Of a DNA stretch of 64,000 nt, positions 8,545 to 16,444 are shown in pieces (the first letter of the stretch is position 1; every line of letters begins with the position of its first letter). The notes beneath the pieces are model-generated. The model had not been told where the DNA came from, did no database searches, and worked only from the letters and a program-made list of their open reading frames with translations. This stretch comes from Nocardiopsis metallicus (lineage in GTDB: Bacteria > Actinomycetota > Actinomycetes > Streptosporangiales > Streptosporangiaceae), in NCBI RefSeq assembly GCF_014201115.1, contig NZ_JACHDO010000001.1, positions 3,224,001 to 3,288,000 on the forward strand, read 5' to 3'. The position numbers were made by a program, and so were the translations under genes.

Positions 8545-8583
8545 ACGACGGACCCGGCCGCGCTGTGCGGCCGGGTCCGTCGT
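8545..8583 (-). terminator. terminator of the ctaE-qcrCAB operon
   Basis: Perfect 17-bp stem (8545-8561 with 8567-8583), 5-nt loop GCTGT, starting 16 bp after the qcrB stop. Very stable but without a T-run on the minus strand. Confidence 0.8.
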
Positions 8584-8598
8584 CACGACAGGCGGGCC

Positions 8599-10254
8599 CT
8601 AGTGAGCCTTGTCGTCTCCGTGGTCAGCGGAGTGGTGCAGGTGGTGGCCGGTGTGCGCCTCCACCCCCTCGAAGGACACGTTGTCCTTCGTGTACCAGTG
8701 AGCCAGGGCTCGGCGGAGCTTGCCCATACCCTTGCGGGCCTGGGGGTTCTCCACTCCCTTCTCGTCGGTCTCGTCCTCTTCCAGAGCGGTCGAGGTGATG
8801 ACCGGCTTGCTCTCCAGCACGTGCGTGGTCTCGGCGGAGCTCTCCTTGTGGACCTCGATGAACTCACCGCTGGGCAGCTGCTGGATGGTGCCGCTCTCGT
8901 AACCGTGCTCCAGGATCTCCCGGTCACGGCGCTGAAGGCCCAGGCAGATGCGCTTGGTGATGATGAAGCCGACGATCGGACCGAAGATGGCCAGCGTACG
9001 GAAGATGTACGTGGTCAGGTACAGGTCGATCGAGAAGGTCTCCGACAGGACGTCGTTCGCGCCAGCCATCCAGAGCACGCCGTAGAAGACGATGCCGGCG
9101 ACGCCCAGACCGGTGCGGACCGGGGCGTTGCGCGGACGGTCGGCGACGTTGTGGGCGCGCTTGTCACCGGTGATCCACTGCTCGATGAACGGCCAGGCGG
9201 CCAGGGCACCGAAGATCAGGCCGGGCACGACCAGGCCCGGGACCAGGACCGCCGTGACGATCGGGTACCCGTCGCCGATCGGCAGCGTGAAGTCCAGGGT
9301 GTTCGGGAAGATTCGCAGCGAACCCTCCATGAAGCCCATGTACCAGTCCGGCTGGAGGCCGGAGGTGATGGACGTCGGCGTGAACGGGCCGAACAGGTGG
9401 ATCGGGTTGATCTGGACGAACGCGCTCAGACCGGCGATCACGGCGAACGTGAAGAAGAAGAACCCGCCGGCCTTGACCGCGAACGCCGGGAACATGGGTG
9501 TCCCGACCACGGTCTTGTCTGTTCGCCCCGGTCCCGGATACTGCGTGTGCTTCTGGTGCCACAGGATCATGAAGTGGGCCACGATCAGCGCCAGCAACAG
9601 GGCCGGGATCAGCAGGATGTGCAGCATGTAGAGCCGCGTGATGATGTCCTCGCCGGGGAACTCCCCGCCGAAGAGGAACATCGATATGTACGAGCCCACC
9701 AGCGGCAGCGCCAGCATGACGCCCTGGAGGATGCGGACACCCATGCCCGAGGGCAGGTCGTCCGGCAGCGAGTAGCCGAAGAGGCCCTCGACCATGGCCA
9801 GGGTGAAGATGGCGACACCGATGAGCCAGTTGATCTCACGCGGCTTGCGGAACGCACCGGTGAAGAACACCCGGAGCATGTGCACCACGATCGCGGCCAC
9901 GAAGATCAGCGCGGCCCAGTGGTGGATCTGGCGCATGAGGAAGCCGCCACGGACATCGAAGTTGATGTACAGGGTGGAGGCGTAGGCCTCACTCATCGGA
10001 ACGCCCTGGAGGCGCTCGTAGGAGCCGTCGTAGACGATCTCCGCCATGCTCGGCTTGAACCACAGCGTGAGGAACACACCGGTGACGAGCAGGATGATGA
10101 ACGAGTACAGCGCGATCTCGCCCAGCATGAACGACCAGTGGTTCGGGAAGACCTTGCGAAGGTTCTTCTCACCGCCCTTGGCCAGGTGGAAGCGGTCGTC
10201 GATGAAGTTTCCGACGCCGCGCAGCGCCTTGGGGGCTTGCGTGGTCTTACTCAT
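8599..10254 (-). CDS. qcrB: cytochrome bc1 complex cytochrome b subunit
   Basis: 551 residues. Membrane subunit that binds two b hemes and oxidises menaquinol in the actinobacterial bc1-aa3 supercomplex. Heme-ligand His pairs occur in the helices around RQIHHWAALIFVAAIVVHMLRV and LYMLHILLIPALLLALIVAHF. The quinol-site motif is PDWYMGF (the family's PEWY position, with Asp). There are about eight or nine transmembrane helices, then a soluble C-terminal extension of about 120 residues ending in His/Asp-rich HTGHHLHHSADHGDDKAH. Such an extension is usual in actinobacteria; the His-rich end is notable. ATG 10254 has AGGAAGGA upstream and lies 3 nt after the qcrA stop. Last gene of the operon. Confidence 0.97.
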   Translation of the reverse strand: MSKTTQAPKALRGVGNFIDDRFHLAKGGEKNLRKVFPNHWSFMLGEIALYSFIILLVTGVFLTLWFKPSMAEIVYDGSYERLQGVPMSEAYASTLYINFDVRGGFLMRQIHHWAALIFVAAIVVHMLRVFFTGAFRKPREINWLIGVAIFTLAMVEGLFGYSLPDDLPSGMGVRILQGVMLALPLVGSYISMFLFGGEFPGEDIITRLYMLHILLIPALLLALIVAHFMILWHQKHTQYPGPGRTDKTVVGTPMFPAFAVKAGGFFFFTFAVIAGLSAFVQINPIHLFGPFTPTSITSGLQPDWYMGFMEGSLRIFPNTLDFTLPIGDGYPIVTAVLVPGLVVPGLIFGALAAWPFIEQWITGDKRAHNVADRPRNAPVRTGLGVAGIVFYGVLWMAGANDVLSETFSIDLYLTTYIFRTLAIFGPIVGFIITKRICLGLQRRDREILEHGYESGTIQQLPSGEFIEVHKESSAETTHVLESKPVITSTALEEDETDEKGVENPQARKGMGKLRRALAHWYTKDNVSFEGVEAHTGHHLHHSADHGDDKAH

Positions 10255-10257
10255 CGA

Positions 10258-11394
10258 CTAGTCCTTCCTGTATTCCCAGAACGTCGGCCCGGCCGGCTCG
10301 TTGAAGTCGCCCCTGGCGACGAGGTAGCCCTCGTCGTCCACACCGATCGGCAGCTGGGGCAGGGGCCGGTGCGCGGGACCGAAGACCACCTTCGCGGCGT
10401 CGGCCGCGTCGAACGTGGACTGGTGGCACGGGCACAGGATGCGGTGCGTGGTGCGCTCGTAGAGCGCGGCCGGGCAACCCACGTGCGTGCAGATCTTCGA
10501 GTACGCCACGATGCCCTGGTGGGTCCAGTTCATGTGGGTCTCGTCGCTGCCCTCGCGGACGGGCTGGTCCATCCCGGGCTTCCAGTCCTCCTCCGGCATC
10601 TTGATGAGCAGGATGACGGACTTGGCCTGGTCGTTCAGGCTGATGCCGTGCGGGTAGCGGTCGTCGTTCACCGCGGGCAGGGCGGAGATCATCCCGTACG
10701 GGTCGTTCTCCAGGTCCTCGAGCCTGATCTCCCGGTGGGTCCCCTCGACGTGCATGCGCATGCCGTCCACCCACGGGGTGCTCTTCATCAGGTCGCCCGG
10801 CACGGGTCCACTGTCACGCAGCAGGACGATCGGCGCGATGCCCAGCGGCAGCATGGCCGCGATGAGCGTGCGGCGCATCAGCGGACGCTTGGTGAAGCCG
10901 CTCTCGTCGGCGCTCTTCATGAAGAACTCGCTGAACGAGCTCTTCTCCTCCGGGCTGGAGGGAAGGTCGTCGTAGGACGAGGCCACCTCGTAGTGCGGCA
11001 TGATGTTGCGCGCCCAGACCGTCATACCGGCACCGATACCGAACATCGCGAGGGTGAGCGTGCCACCCAGCAGCATGTTCGAGTACTGGCTGATCTGCGG
11101 ATCGGCGATCGCGGGCTCCCCCGCCGCGTTCGGCGGGAAGAGGAAGTACGAAACGATGAACCCGATCCCCGCCAGCATGGCGATGATGAACCACACCGCG
11201 GCGATCTTCTCGCCCCGGCGCTGCTGCTCCTCCGGGTGGTGGTGAGTCTCCGAGGCCAGGTACGGCCCGTTGTGCTCGCTCTCCGCCTCGGCGGCGGTTT
11301 CGGTCACCACGTCCGCGGTGTCCGTCGGGGTGCCGACGACGCGCTCGGCGGCGTCGTCACCCGCCTTGTTGTCGTTGTTGCTGTTCTCAGTCAT
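10258..11394 (-). CDS. qcrA: cytochrome bc1 complex Rieske iron-sulfur subunit
   Basis: 378 residues from ATG 11394; an in-frame GTG at 11400 would add Met-Pro. The [2Fe-2S] ligands are in CTHVGC (from about residue 302) and CPCHQSTF about 20 residues later. The N-terminal half has three hydrophobic helices (for example IAAVWFIIAMLAGIGFIVSYF and MLLGGTLTLAMFGIGAGMTVWA), as is typical of actinobacterial QcrA rather than the single anchor of mitochondrial Rieske proteins. The third, near RRTLIAAMLPLGIAPIVLL, precedes the soluble domain. The start overlaps the end of qcrC by 8 nt, so translation is probably coupled. The Rieske domain carries electrons from menaquinol to the QcrC hemes. Confidence 0.97.
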   Translation of the reverse strand: MTENSNNDNKAGDDAAERVVGTPTDTADVVTETAAEAESEHNGPYLASETHHHPEEQQRRGEKIAAVWFIIAMLAGIGFIVSYFLFPPNAAGEPAIADPQISQYSNMLLGGTLTLAMFGIGAGMTVWARNIMPHYEVASSYDDLPSSPEEKSSFSEFFMKSADESGFTKRPLMRRTLIAAMLPLGIAPIVLLRDSGPVPGDLMKSTPWVDGMRMHVEGTHREIRLEDLENDPYGMISALPAVNDDRYPHGISLNDQAKSVILLIKMPEEDWKPGMDQPVREGSDETHMNWTHQGIVAYSKICTHVGCPAALYERTTHRILCPCHQSTFDAADAAKVVFGPAHRPLPQLPIGVDDEGYLVARGDFNEPAGPTFWEYRKD

Positions 11395-12328
11395 GGGCAC
11401 GCTGCTTCGCGGTGATCCAGATCGCGCAGGCGATGATCAGGGAGAGACCGATGGTCCAGTTGATGAAACCCTCGGCGACCTGACCGACCCGCTGCAGGTC
11501 GAAGATGCCGCCGGCGTTGGGTTCGGCCTGGAGCGTCTTCACGTAGGAGATCAGTTCCTGCTTCTCCTCGGGAGAGATGGCGCCGTCGCTGAACATCGGC
11601 ATGGCGCCGGGTCCGCTGACCATGGCCTCGTAGATCTCCCGCGGAGTCGACTCATGGATCTCGGGAGCCCAGCGGCCGTCGGTGAGGGCGCCGCCGCCAC
11701 CGGACCAGCTGTGGCAGTGCGCACAGTTGGTCAGGTAGAGCTTCATGCCCATGTCGACGTCGTCGGCGCCTTCGATGTAGGCGTCGTACTCGGACTCGTA
11801 GGCGGCGACGGCCTCCTCGTAGAGGGCGTCGACCTCCTCCTCGTCGAGGTCCTCGTCGACGAAGTCGGCACGCTGCGGAGCGGAGCCGGGCACCTCGTAG
11901 GGCACGTCGGCACCGGCACCGTTGTCCCTGATCTGCGCGTCGTAGTACGCGATCAGGTCGGCCAGGTCCTGCTCGGACATGACCATCGGCTTGCGCGGCA
12001 TCTGGCTGTCCGGGTCCATGGAGGGCATACGCCCGGTGCTGACCTGGAAGTTGATTGCTGCCGATCCGACCTCACGCAGGTCGGGACCGGTCTCGGACCC
12101 AGCGCCGTCCAGTCCGTGGCACGAGGCACACGTCTGGTCGAAGATGGTCTTGCCCTGGGCGATGTCCACGTCGTCCGCGGACGGCGCCTCAGCGGCAAGG
12201 GTCTGCGCCTGCGCCTGGTCGGCGGTGGGGGCCAGTGCGGCGTACCCCACCCCGAACAGGGCTAGCGCGAGGATGACGACGACATACCCCGCCAGGGGAT
12301 GCCGTCGCCGCGCGGTAATCCATTTCAC
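11387..12328 (-). CDS. qcrC: cytochrome bc1 complex diheme cytochrome c subunit
   Basis: 313 residues. N-terminal anchor GYVVVILALALFGVGYAAL, then two cytochrome c domains with heme sites CASCH and CAHCH, and a C-terminal transmembrane helix (FINWTIGLSLIIACAIWIT). The diheme design replaces both cytochrome c1 and soluble cytochrome c in actinobacteria, passing electrons directly to CtaC. The linker between the domains is long and acidic (DEDLDEEEVDALYEEAV). GTG 12328 is preceded by GGGGAAA. It lies 17 nt after ctaE and overlaps qcrA by 8 nt. Confidence 0.97.
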   Translation of the reverse strand: MKWITARRRHPLAGYVVVILALALFGVGYAALAPTADQAQAQTLAAEAPSADDVDIAQGKTIFDQTCASCHGLDGAGSETGPDLREVGSAAINFQVSTGRMPSMDPDSQMPRKPMVMSEQDLADLIAYYDAQIRDNGAGADVPYEVPGSAPQRADFVDEDLDEEEVDALYEEAVAAYESEYDAYIEGADDVDMGMKLYLTNCAHCHSWSGGGGALTDGRWAPEIHESTPREIYEAMVSGPGAMPMFSDGAISPEEKQELISYVKTLQAEPNAGGIFDLQRVGQVAEGFINWTIGLSLIIACAIWITAKQRAHD

Positions 12329-12345
12329 GGTTTCCCCGTTTCGGG

Positions 12346-12972
12346 TTACTGGATGAAGTAGATGGTGATGAACAAAGCGACCCAGACGACGTCGACGAAG
12401 TGCCAGTAGTAGGACACGACGATCGCACTGGTCGCCTGCTGGTGAGTGAAGCGCTTCGCGGCGTACGTACGTCCCAGCATGATGAGGAACGCGATCAAAC
12501 CACCGATGACGTGGAGTCCGTGGAAGCCCGTGGTCAGGTAGAACATCGACCCGTAGGCGCTCGACTGCAGAGTCAGGCCCTCGTGGAAGATGAGCTCGTA
12601 GTACTCATACGCCTGTCCGAGGATGAAGAACAGGCCCATGAAGAACGTGATGTAGAACCACATGCGCAGCTTCTTGACGTCGCCGCGCTCAGCGGCCCAG
12701 ACGCCGAACTGCGCGGTGAAGCTGGAAGCCACCAGGACAACGGTGATCGTGGTCGCCCACGGCACGTTGAGGTGGACGTCCGCCCACTCGCCGAGCTCGG
12801 GGTTCCCGTTGGTCACCGATCGGATGGTGAAGTACATCGCGAACAGCGCAGCGAAGAACATGAGTTCGTTGGCCAGCCACACGATGGTGCCAACACTCAC
12901 CAGGTCAGGACGCTTTGCCACACCATGCGCTGATGCGGTTGCTGTTTTTGGGTTCGCGGTTGCTGTCGCCAC
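12346..12972 (-). CDS. ctaE: cytochrome c oxidase subunit III
   Basis: 208 residues from GTG 12972. Subunit III of the aa3 oxidase, with five predicted membrane helices ([92 protein letters not shown]). The conserved HGLHV and WHFVDVVW are present. Longer in-frame starts up to 13416 would add an Arg/Pro-rich extension without family support. A TAATAAT -10 box lies 6-7 nt upstream of the GTG and no Shine-Dalgarno is visible, so the transcript is probably leaderless. First gene of ctaE-qcrC-qcrA-qcrB. Confidence 0.95.
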   Translation of the reverse strand: MATATANPKTATASAHGVAKRPDLVSVGTIVWLANELMFFAALFAMYFTIRSVTNGNPELGEWADVHLNVPWATTITVVLVASSFTAQFGVWAAERGDVKKLRMWFYITFFMGLFFILGQAYEYYELIFHEGLTLQSSAYGSMFYLTTGFHGLHVIGGLIAFLIMLGRTYAAKRFTHQQATSAIVVSYYWHFVDVVWVALFITIYFIQ

Positions 12973-12978
12973 GGGAGC

Positions 12979-12985
12979 ATTATTA
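12979..12985 (-). promoter_or_regulatory. -10 box of a leaderless ctaE-qcrCAB promoter
   Basis: TAATAAT on the minus strand, ending 6 nt before the ctaE GTG. The expected transcription start falls on or next to the start codon. No clear -35 is seen. Confidence 0.55.
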
Positions 12986-13455
12986 CGGCTTCTCGCGAAG
13001 GTCCGTACTCGACCCCCCGTAAGGAGACGGATCGGCCCCGGTATCGGCCGCCGTCGGGGCCCGGCTCGGCTCTGTCGTCGTGACTCGGGCGTTACTGTAA
13101 CCGCTCGCGTGCCCTGGGTCCGCGTCTGACGCGCCCAGACGCGCCGAAAAGCTCGAACCGGGGCGGCTGAGGCGTTCCGTACCCCGCCAGAAGTCGCTTC
13201 AACCCGCCCCAGCCAACGCGGAGGTATCGAAACGGTTACCGTTGGACAACGCCGCACCCGGGGCGGGTTAGCGAAGCGCCGCACGACCCTGGCATCCTGT
13301 GGTGTCGAAGGTCTCAGCCCCTTCACCGGTCCCCCGGCTCCCATCTGGGCCGAGTGGCCCCGAGGCAATACAGTCATAGGCATACAGCCAACGAACGCCA
13401 CGGTCGCACCCCCCACGGCAGCGGCCGCGGACAGACGCGATGGGACGGTTGCGCG
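12986..13455. other. divergent intergenic region, no gene seen
   Basis: Holds the upstream part of the ctaE promoter and presumably the promoter of the gene at 13456. Open frames here have poor codon bias and no ribosome sites. Confidence 0.4.
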
Positions 13456-13893
13456 ATGGTGATCAGCGGTACGGACACGGATGCCAGGATGCGCGTACTG
13501 GTCTACAGCGACAAGGCGGACACCCGTGAGCAGGTGCGGCTGGCCATCGGCCGCCGCCCCGCCGCCGATGTTCCCAAGGTCGAGTTCGTCGAGTGCGCGA
13601 CCGCGCCCGGCGTCCTGCGCAAGCTGGAGTCCAAGGACCCGGCCGAGCGGATCGACGTGGCCGTCTTCGACGGTGAGGCCGCGCCCACCGGCGGGATGGG
13701 CCTGTGCCGCCAGGTCAAGGACGAGATCTTCCGCTGCCCGCCGGTGCTCCTACTGGTGGGCCGGCGCGACGACGGCTGGCTGGCGACCTGGTCGCAGGCC
13801 GAGCAGGTGGTGAGCCACCCGATCGACCCCGTCGCGCTCGCCGAGTCGCTGGCCGAGCTCATGCGCCAGCGCGTCGCGGCGCTCAGCGGGTGA
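13456..13893 (+). CDS. receiver-like protein (atypical response regulator)
   Basis: 145 residues from ATG 13456. [21 protein letters not shown] looks like the first strand and helix of a CheY-type receiver, and the strand [11 protein letters not shown] places an Asp at the phosphorylation position. The later Lys/Thr switch residues are not clear ([13 protein letters not shown]). There is no DNA-binding output domain, so it is either a single-domain receiver or a degenerate, phosphorylation-independent one. A start at ATG 13489 (directly at MRVLVYSD) is possible but has a poorer ribosome site. Homologues adjacent to ctaE are conserved in actinomycetes as I recall, which suggests a role linked to respiration. 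No partner kinase is nearby. Confidence 0.75.
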   Translation: MVISGTDTDARMRVLVYSDKADTREQVRLAIGRRPAADVPKVEFVECATAPGVLRKLESKDPAERIDVAVFDGEAAPTGGMGLCRQVKDEIFRCPPVLLLVGRRDDGWLATWSQAEQVVSHPIDPVALAESLAELMRQRVAALSG

Positions 13894-14161
13894 ACTTCGT
13901 GGGTGCTGGCCGGGGCCGCGCCGGGCACGGCCGACTGACGGCTGCGTCGACGGCCGGGGCGACGGCTGAGGTGGACAACGGCGAGAGGGACATGCGCCGT
14001 CGGCTCGTGGTGGGCGGGGCGCTCAACCACGGCGCTGATATCGGGCGATGGCGCACCCGCGCCGACCCCGCCCTCCTCTTCGCCCAGAACCGCTGAGCGA
14101 GGCGGGCACGGCCACCGTGCCCGCCCCCGGCGTGCCCTTTCCCACCCTTTCAGGAGTCCAC

Positions 14162-15283
14162 GTGAACGTCCCCGCCTCCTCGGCCGCCCCGGCCGAGAAC
14201 AACGCGGTCGATACCAACGGCCAGGAAGCCTCCGCTGTCCAGGAGCGGACCTGGTCCAACCTGATCACCGCCCTGCTGGGCGGGACCACCCTCAGCACCG
14301 CCGACACCGGGTGGGCGATGAACGAGATCATGTCGGGTTCGGCGACCGACGCCCAGATCGCGGGCTTCGCGATCGCCCTGCGGGCCAAGGGCGAGAGCGT
14401 CTCCGAGGTGTCCGGCCTGGCCCAGGGCATGCTCGACAACGCGGTGCGGATCAGCGTCGACGGTCCGACCCTGGACATCGTCGGTACCGGCGGCGACCGG
14501 GCCCACACCGTGAACGTGTCCACCATGGCGGCGATCGTCGCCTCCGCCGCGGGCGCGCGCGTGGTCAAGCACGGCAACCGCGCGGCGTCCTCCTCCTGCG
14601 GTACCGCCGACGTGCTGGAGCGGCTCGGCGTGGTCCTGGACCTGCCGCCGGAGCTGACCGCGCGGGTGGCGCGGGAGGCGGGCATCACCTTCTGCTTCGC
14701 CCCGCTGTTCCACCCCTCGCTGCGCTTCGCCGCCAAGCCGCGCCGCGAGCTGGCGGTGCCGACCGTGTTCAACTTCCTCGGTCCGCTGACCAACCCCGCC
14801 CAGCCGACCGCCTCGGCGATCGGGGTGTTCGACGAGCGCATGTGCGAGGTGATCGCCGGGGTGTTCGCCCGCCGCGGCTCCGCCGCCCTGGTCTTCCGCG
14901 GCGACGACGGCTTGGACGAGCTGACCACGGCCACCACCTCCACGGTCTGGGTGGTTTCCGAGGGCCAGGCGCGGCGCGAGCGGCTGGACCCGGCCGATCT
15001 GGGGATCGGGCGTTCGGCCCCGGACGCGCTGCGCGGCGGTGACGTGGAGTTCAACGCCCAGGCGGTCCGGGACCTGGTCGCGGGGCGGCCCGGGCCGGTG
15101 CGCGACGCGGTGCTGCTGAACGCCGGCGCGGCGCTGGCCGCGGTGGACGGGGTGGGCGAGGACCTGACCGGGGCGGTGCGCGTCGGCTACGAGCGGGCCG
15201 CCGCGGCGGTGGACAGCGGCGCCGCCGAGCGCCTGCTGGCCTCGTGGGTGGAGACCAGCCAGGGCCTGGCCAAGTCGCTCTGA
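14162..15283 (+). CDS. trpD: anthranilate phosphoribosyltransferase
   Basis: 373 residues from GTG 14162, chosen for AGGAG at 14152-14156. Joins anthranilate and PRPP in the second step of tryptophan synthesis. The signature GTGGD ([17 protein letters not shown]), the [18 protein letters not shown] anthranilate/PRPP region and the NFLGPLTNP motif are present. The first 25 or so residues are Ala/Ser-rich and probably disordered. No other trp genes are nearby, as usual for this actinobacterial locus. Cytoplasmic homodimer. Convergent with the Lrp-like gene, separated by a 44-nt perfect palindrome that terminates both. Confidence 0.95.
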   Translation: MNVPASSAAPAENNAVDTNGQEASAVQERTWSNLITALLGGTTLSTADTGWAMNEIMSGSATDAQIAGFAIALRAKGESVSEVSGLAQGMLDNAVRISVDGPTLDIVGTGGDRAHTVNVSTMAAIVASAAGARVVKHGNRAASSSCGTADVLERLGVVLDLPPELTARVAREAGITFCFAPLFHPSLRFAAKPRRELAVPTVFNFLGPLTNPAQPTASAIGVFDERMCEVIAGVFARRGSAALVFRGDDGLDELTTATTSTVWVVSEGQARRERLDPADLGIGRSAPDALRGGDVEFNAQAVRDLVAGRPGPVRDAVLLNAGAALAAVDGVGEDLTGAVRVGYERAAAAVDSGAAERLLASWVETSQGLAKSL

Positions 15284-15299
15284 GGCAGTCCTGGAACGC

Positions 15300-15343
15300 A
15301 CACGAGAGGGGCACGGTGACCGGTCACCGTGCCCCTCTCGTGT
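15300..15343. terminator. perfect 44-nt palindromic bidirectional terminator
   Basis: Uninterrupted palindrome with 22-nt arms centred on GGTGACC/GGTCACC, between the convergent trpD and Lrp-like stops. Confidence 0.88.
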
Positions 15344-15350
15344 CTGCCGG

Positions 15351-15626
15351 CTACCAGCCGATGGCGAAGGCCGACTCCAGGTCGTGCTTGGAGTAGGTCT
15401 GGAAGGAGATGTGGGTGTCGGAGGAGGTCACACCGGGGACCTTGTTGACCCGGCCCGGGATCACGTCGGCGAGGTCCTCGTGGCGGCGCACCCGCACCAT
15501 GGCGATGAGGTCGACCCCGCCGGTGACGGAGTAGACCTCGCTGACCCCGTCGATCTCGGCGATGGCCTCGGCGACCTCGGGGATGCGGTGGACGTCGGCC
15601 TTGATCATGACGATCGCGGTGATCAC
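15351..15626 (-). CDS. stand-alone Lrp/AsnC ligand-binding (RAM) domain protein
   Basis: 91 residues from GTG 15626, with a full AGGAGG 5 nt upstream that settles the start. The sequence is one beta-alpha-beta-beta-alpha-beta RAM domain (ITAIVMIKADVHRI, AEIDGVSEVYSVTGGVDLI, PGVTSSDTHISFQTYSK) without any helix-turn-helix. Such proteins bind small effectors such as amino acids and oligomerise, and may modulate full-length Lrp regulators. The neighbour trpD is suggestive but convergent. SCO2140 is a remembered homologue. Effector and partner unknown. Confidence 0.88.
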   Translation of the reverse strand: MITAIVMIKADVHRIPEVAEAIAEIDGVSEVYSVTGGVDLIAMVRVRRHEDLADVIPGRVNKVPGVTSSDTHISFQTYSKHDLESAFAIGW

Positions 15627-15679
15627 TGTGCCTCCTGGGCGGTTCGGTGCGGAAACGGTGCCCGCCGGGCCGGGGAGCG

Positions 15680-16444
15680 CTAGTAGACGTCGGAGAGCCG
15701 CGTCCCGGAGCGCCATCGCAGCCGGTAGACCACCAGTCCCGCGAGCACTCCGGCGACGAACCCGTAGACGTGCGCCGCGTAGGCCACGTTGGATCCGGCG
15801 CCCGGGGCGGTCGAGGATGTGACGTAGAGAAGATACTGAAGCGCGAAGTAGCTGCCCACCACGGCCCACCCGGGCAGACGCATCGGGATGACCCCGAACA
15901 CCAGCGTGGTGACCCTGCTGCGGAACTGCACGACCAGGTACGCGCCGAGCACGCCCGAGATCGCGCCCGAGGCGCCGACCATGGGCACGGTGCCGTCCGC
16001 GTCCACCAGCGCGAAGCCGTAGGCGGCCACGACCCCGGTGCCCAGGTACAGCCCCAGGAAGCGGAGCTTGCCGATGCGGTCCTCCACGACCGGACCGAAC
16101 ACGAACAGGTAGACCATGTTGCCGAGCAGGTGCATGGGTCCGGCGTGCAGGAACATCGAGCTGAGCACGGAGAACCAGACGGACTTGCCCTCGATTCCGC
16201 CGCACTCGGGCATCAGCGGTCCGGCCAGGTCGGTACGGCCCAGCATCTCGTCGGGGATCGCGCCCCAGCGCATGAAGTAGTCGTCGATCGCGCAGAAGCG
16301 CCCGACCATGTCCACCGGGTACCAGACGGCGGTGGCCGCCTGGGGCGAGACCAGGTAGACGAGTACGTTGACCGCGATCAGCCCGAAGGCGATGACGGGT
16401 GCGCGACGGACGGGGTAGTCGTCATTGAGCGGAAGCGCGGCCAT
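15680..16444 (-). CDS. rhomboid family intramembrane serine protease
   Basis: 254 residues. Six to seven predicted membrane helices. Catalytic Ser in GASGAISG and catalytic His in AHVYGFVAG, with the upstream HAGPMHLLGNMVYLFVFG (the rhomboid H-x4-H-x3-N arrangement). The loop between helices 1 and 2 is long and carries two Cys residues. It cleaves substrates within membranes; the substrate is unknown. The start overlaps the end of the nuclease gene upstream by 23 nt, implying co-transcription. The following Lrp-like gene on the same strand begins 53 nt downstream. Confidence 0.92.
   Translation of the reverse strand: MAALPLNDDYPVRRAPVIAFGLIAVNVLVYLVSPQAATAVWYPVDMVGRFCAIDDYFMRWGAIPDEMLGRTDLAGPLMPECGGIEGKSVWFSVLSSMFLHAGPMHLLGNMVYLFVFGPVVEDRIGKLRFLGLYLGTGVVAAYGFALVDADGTVPMVGASGAISGVLGAYLVVQFRSRVTTLVFGVIPMRLPGWAVVGSYFALQYLLYVTSSTAPGAGSNVAYAAHVYGFVAGVLAGLVVYRLRWRSGTRLSDVY

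Noticed and set aside
8461..11415. 984-codon open frame on the plus strand opposite qcrB/qcrA
   Set aside because: Antisense shadow of real genes in high-GC DNA; low-complexity Asp/Arg/His/Gly/Val composition and no family match.
13000..13416. Extension of CtaE to 356 residues
   Set aside because: The additional sequence is Arg/Pro-rich and lies upstream of the likely promoter; subunit III is normally about 200 residues.
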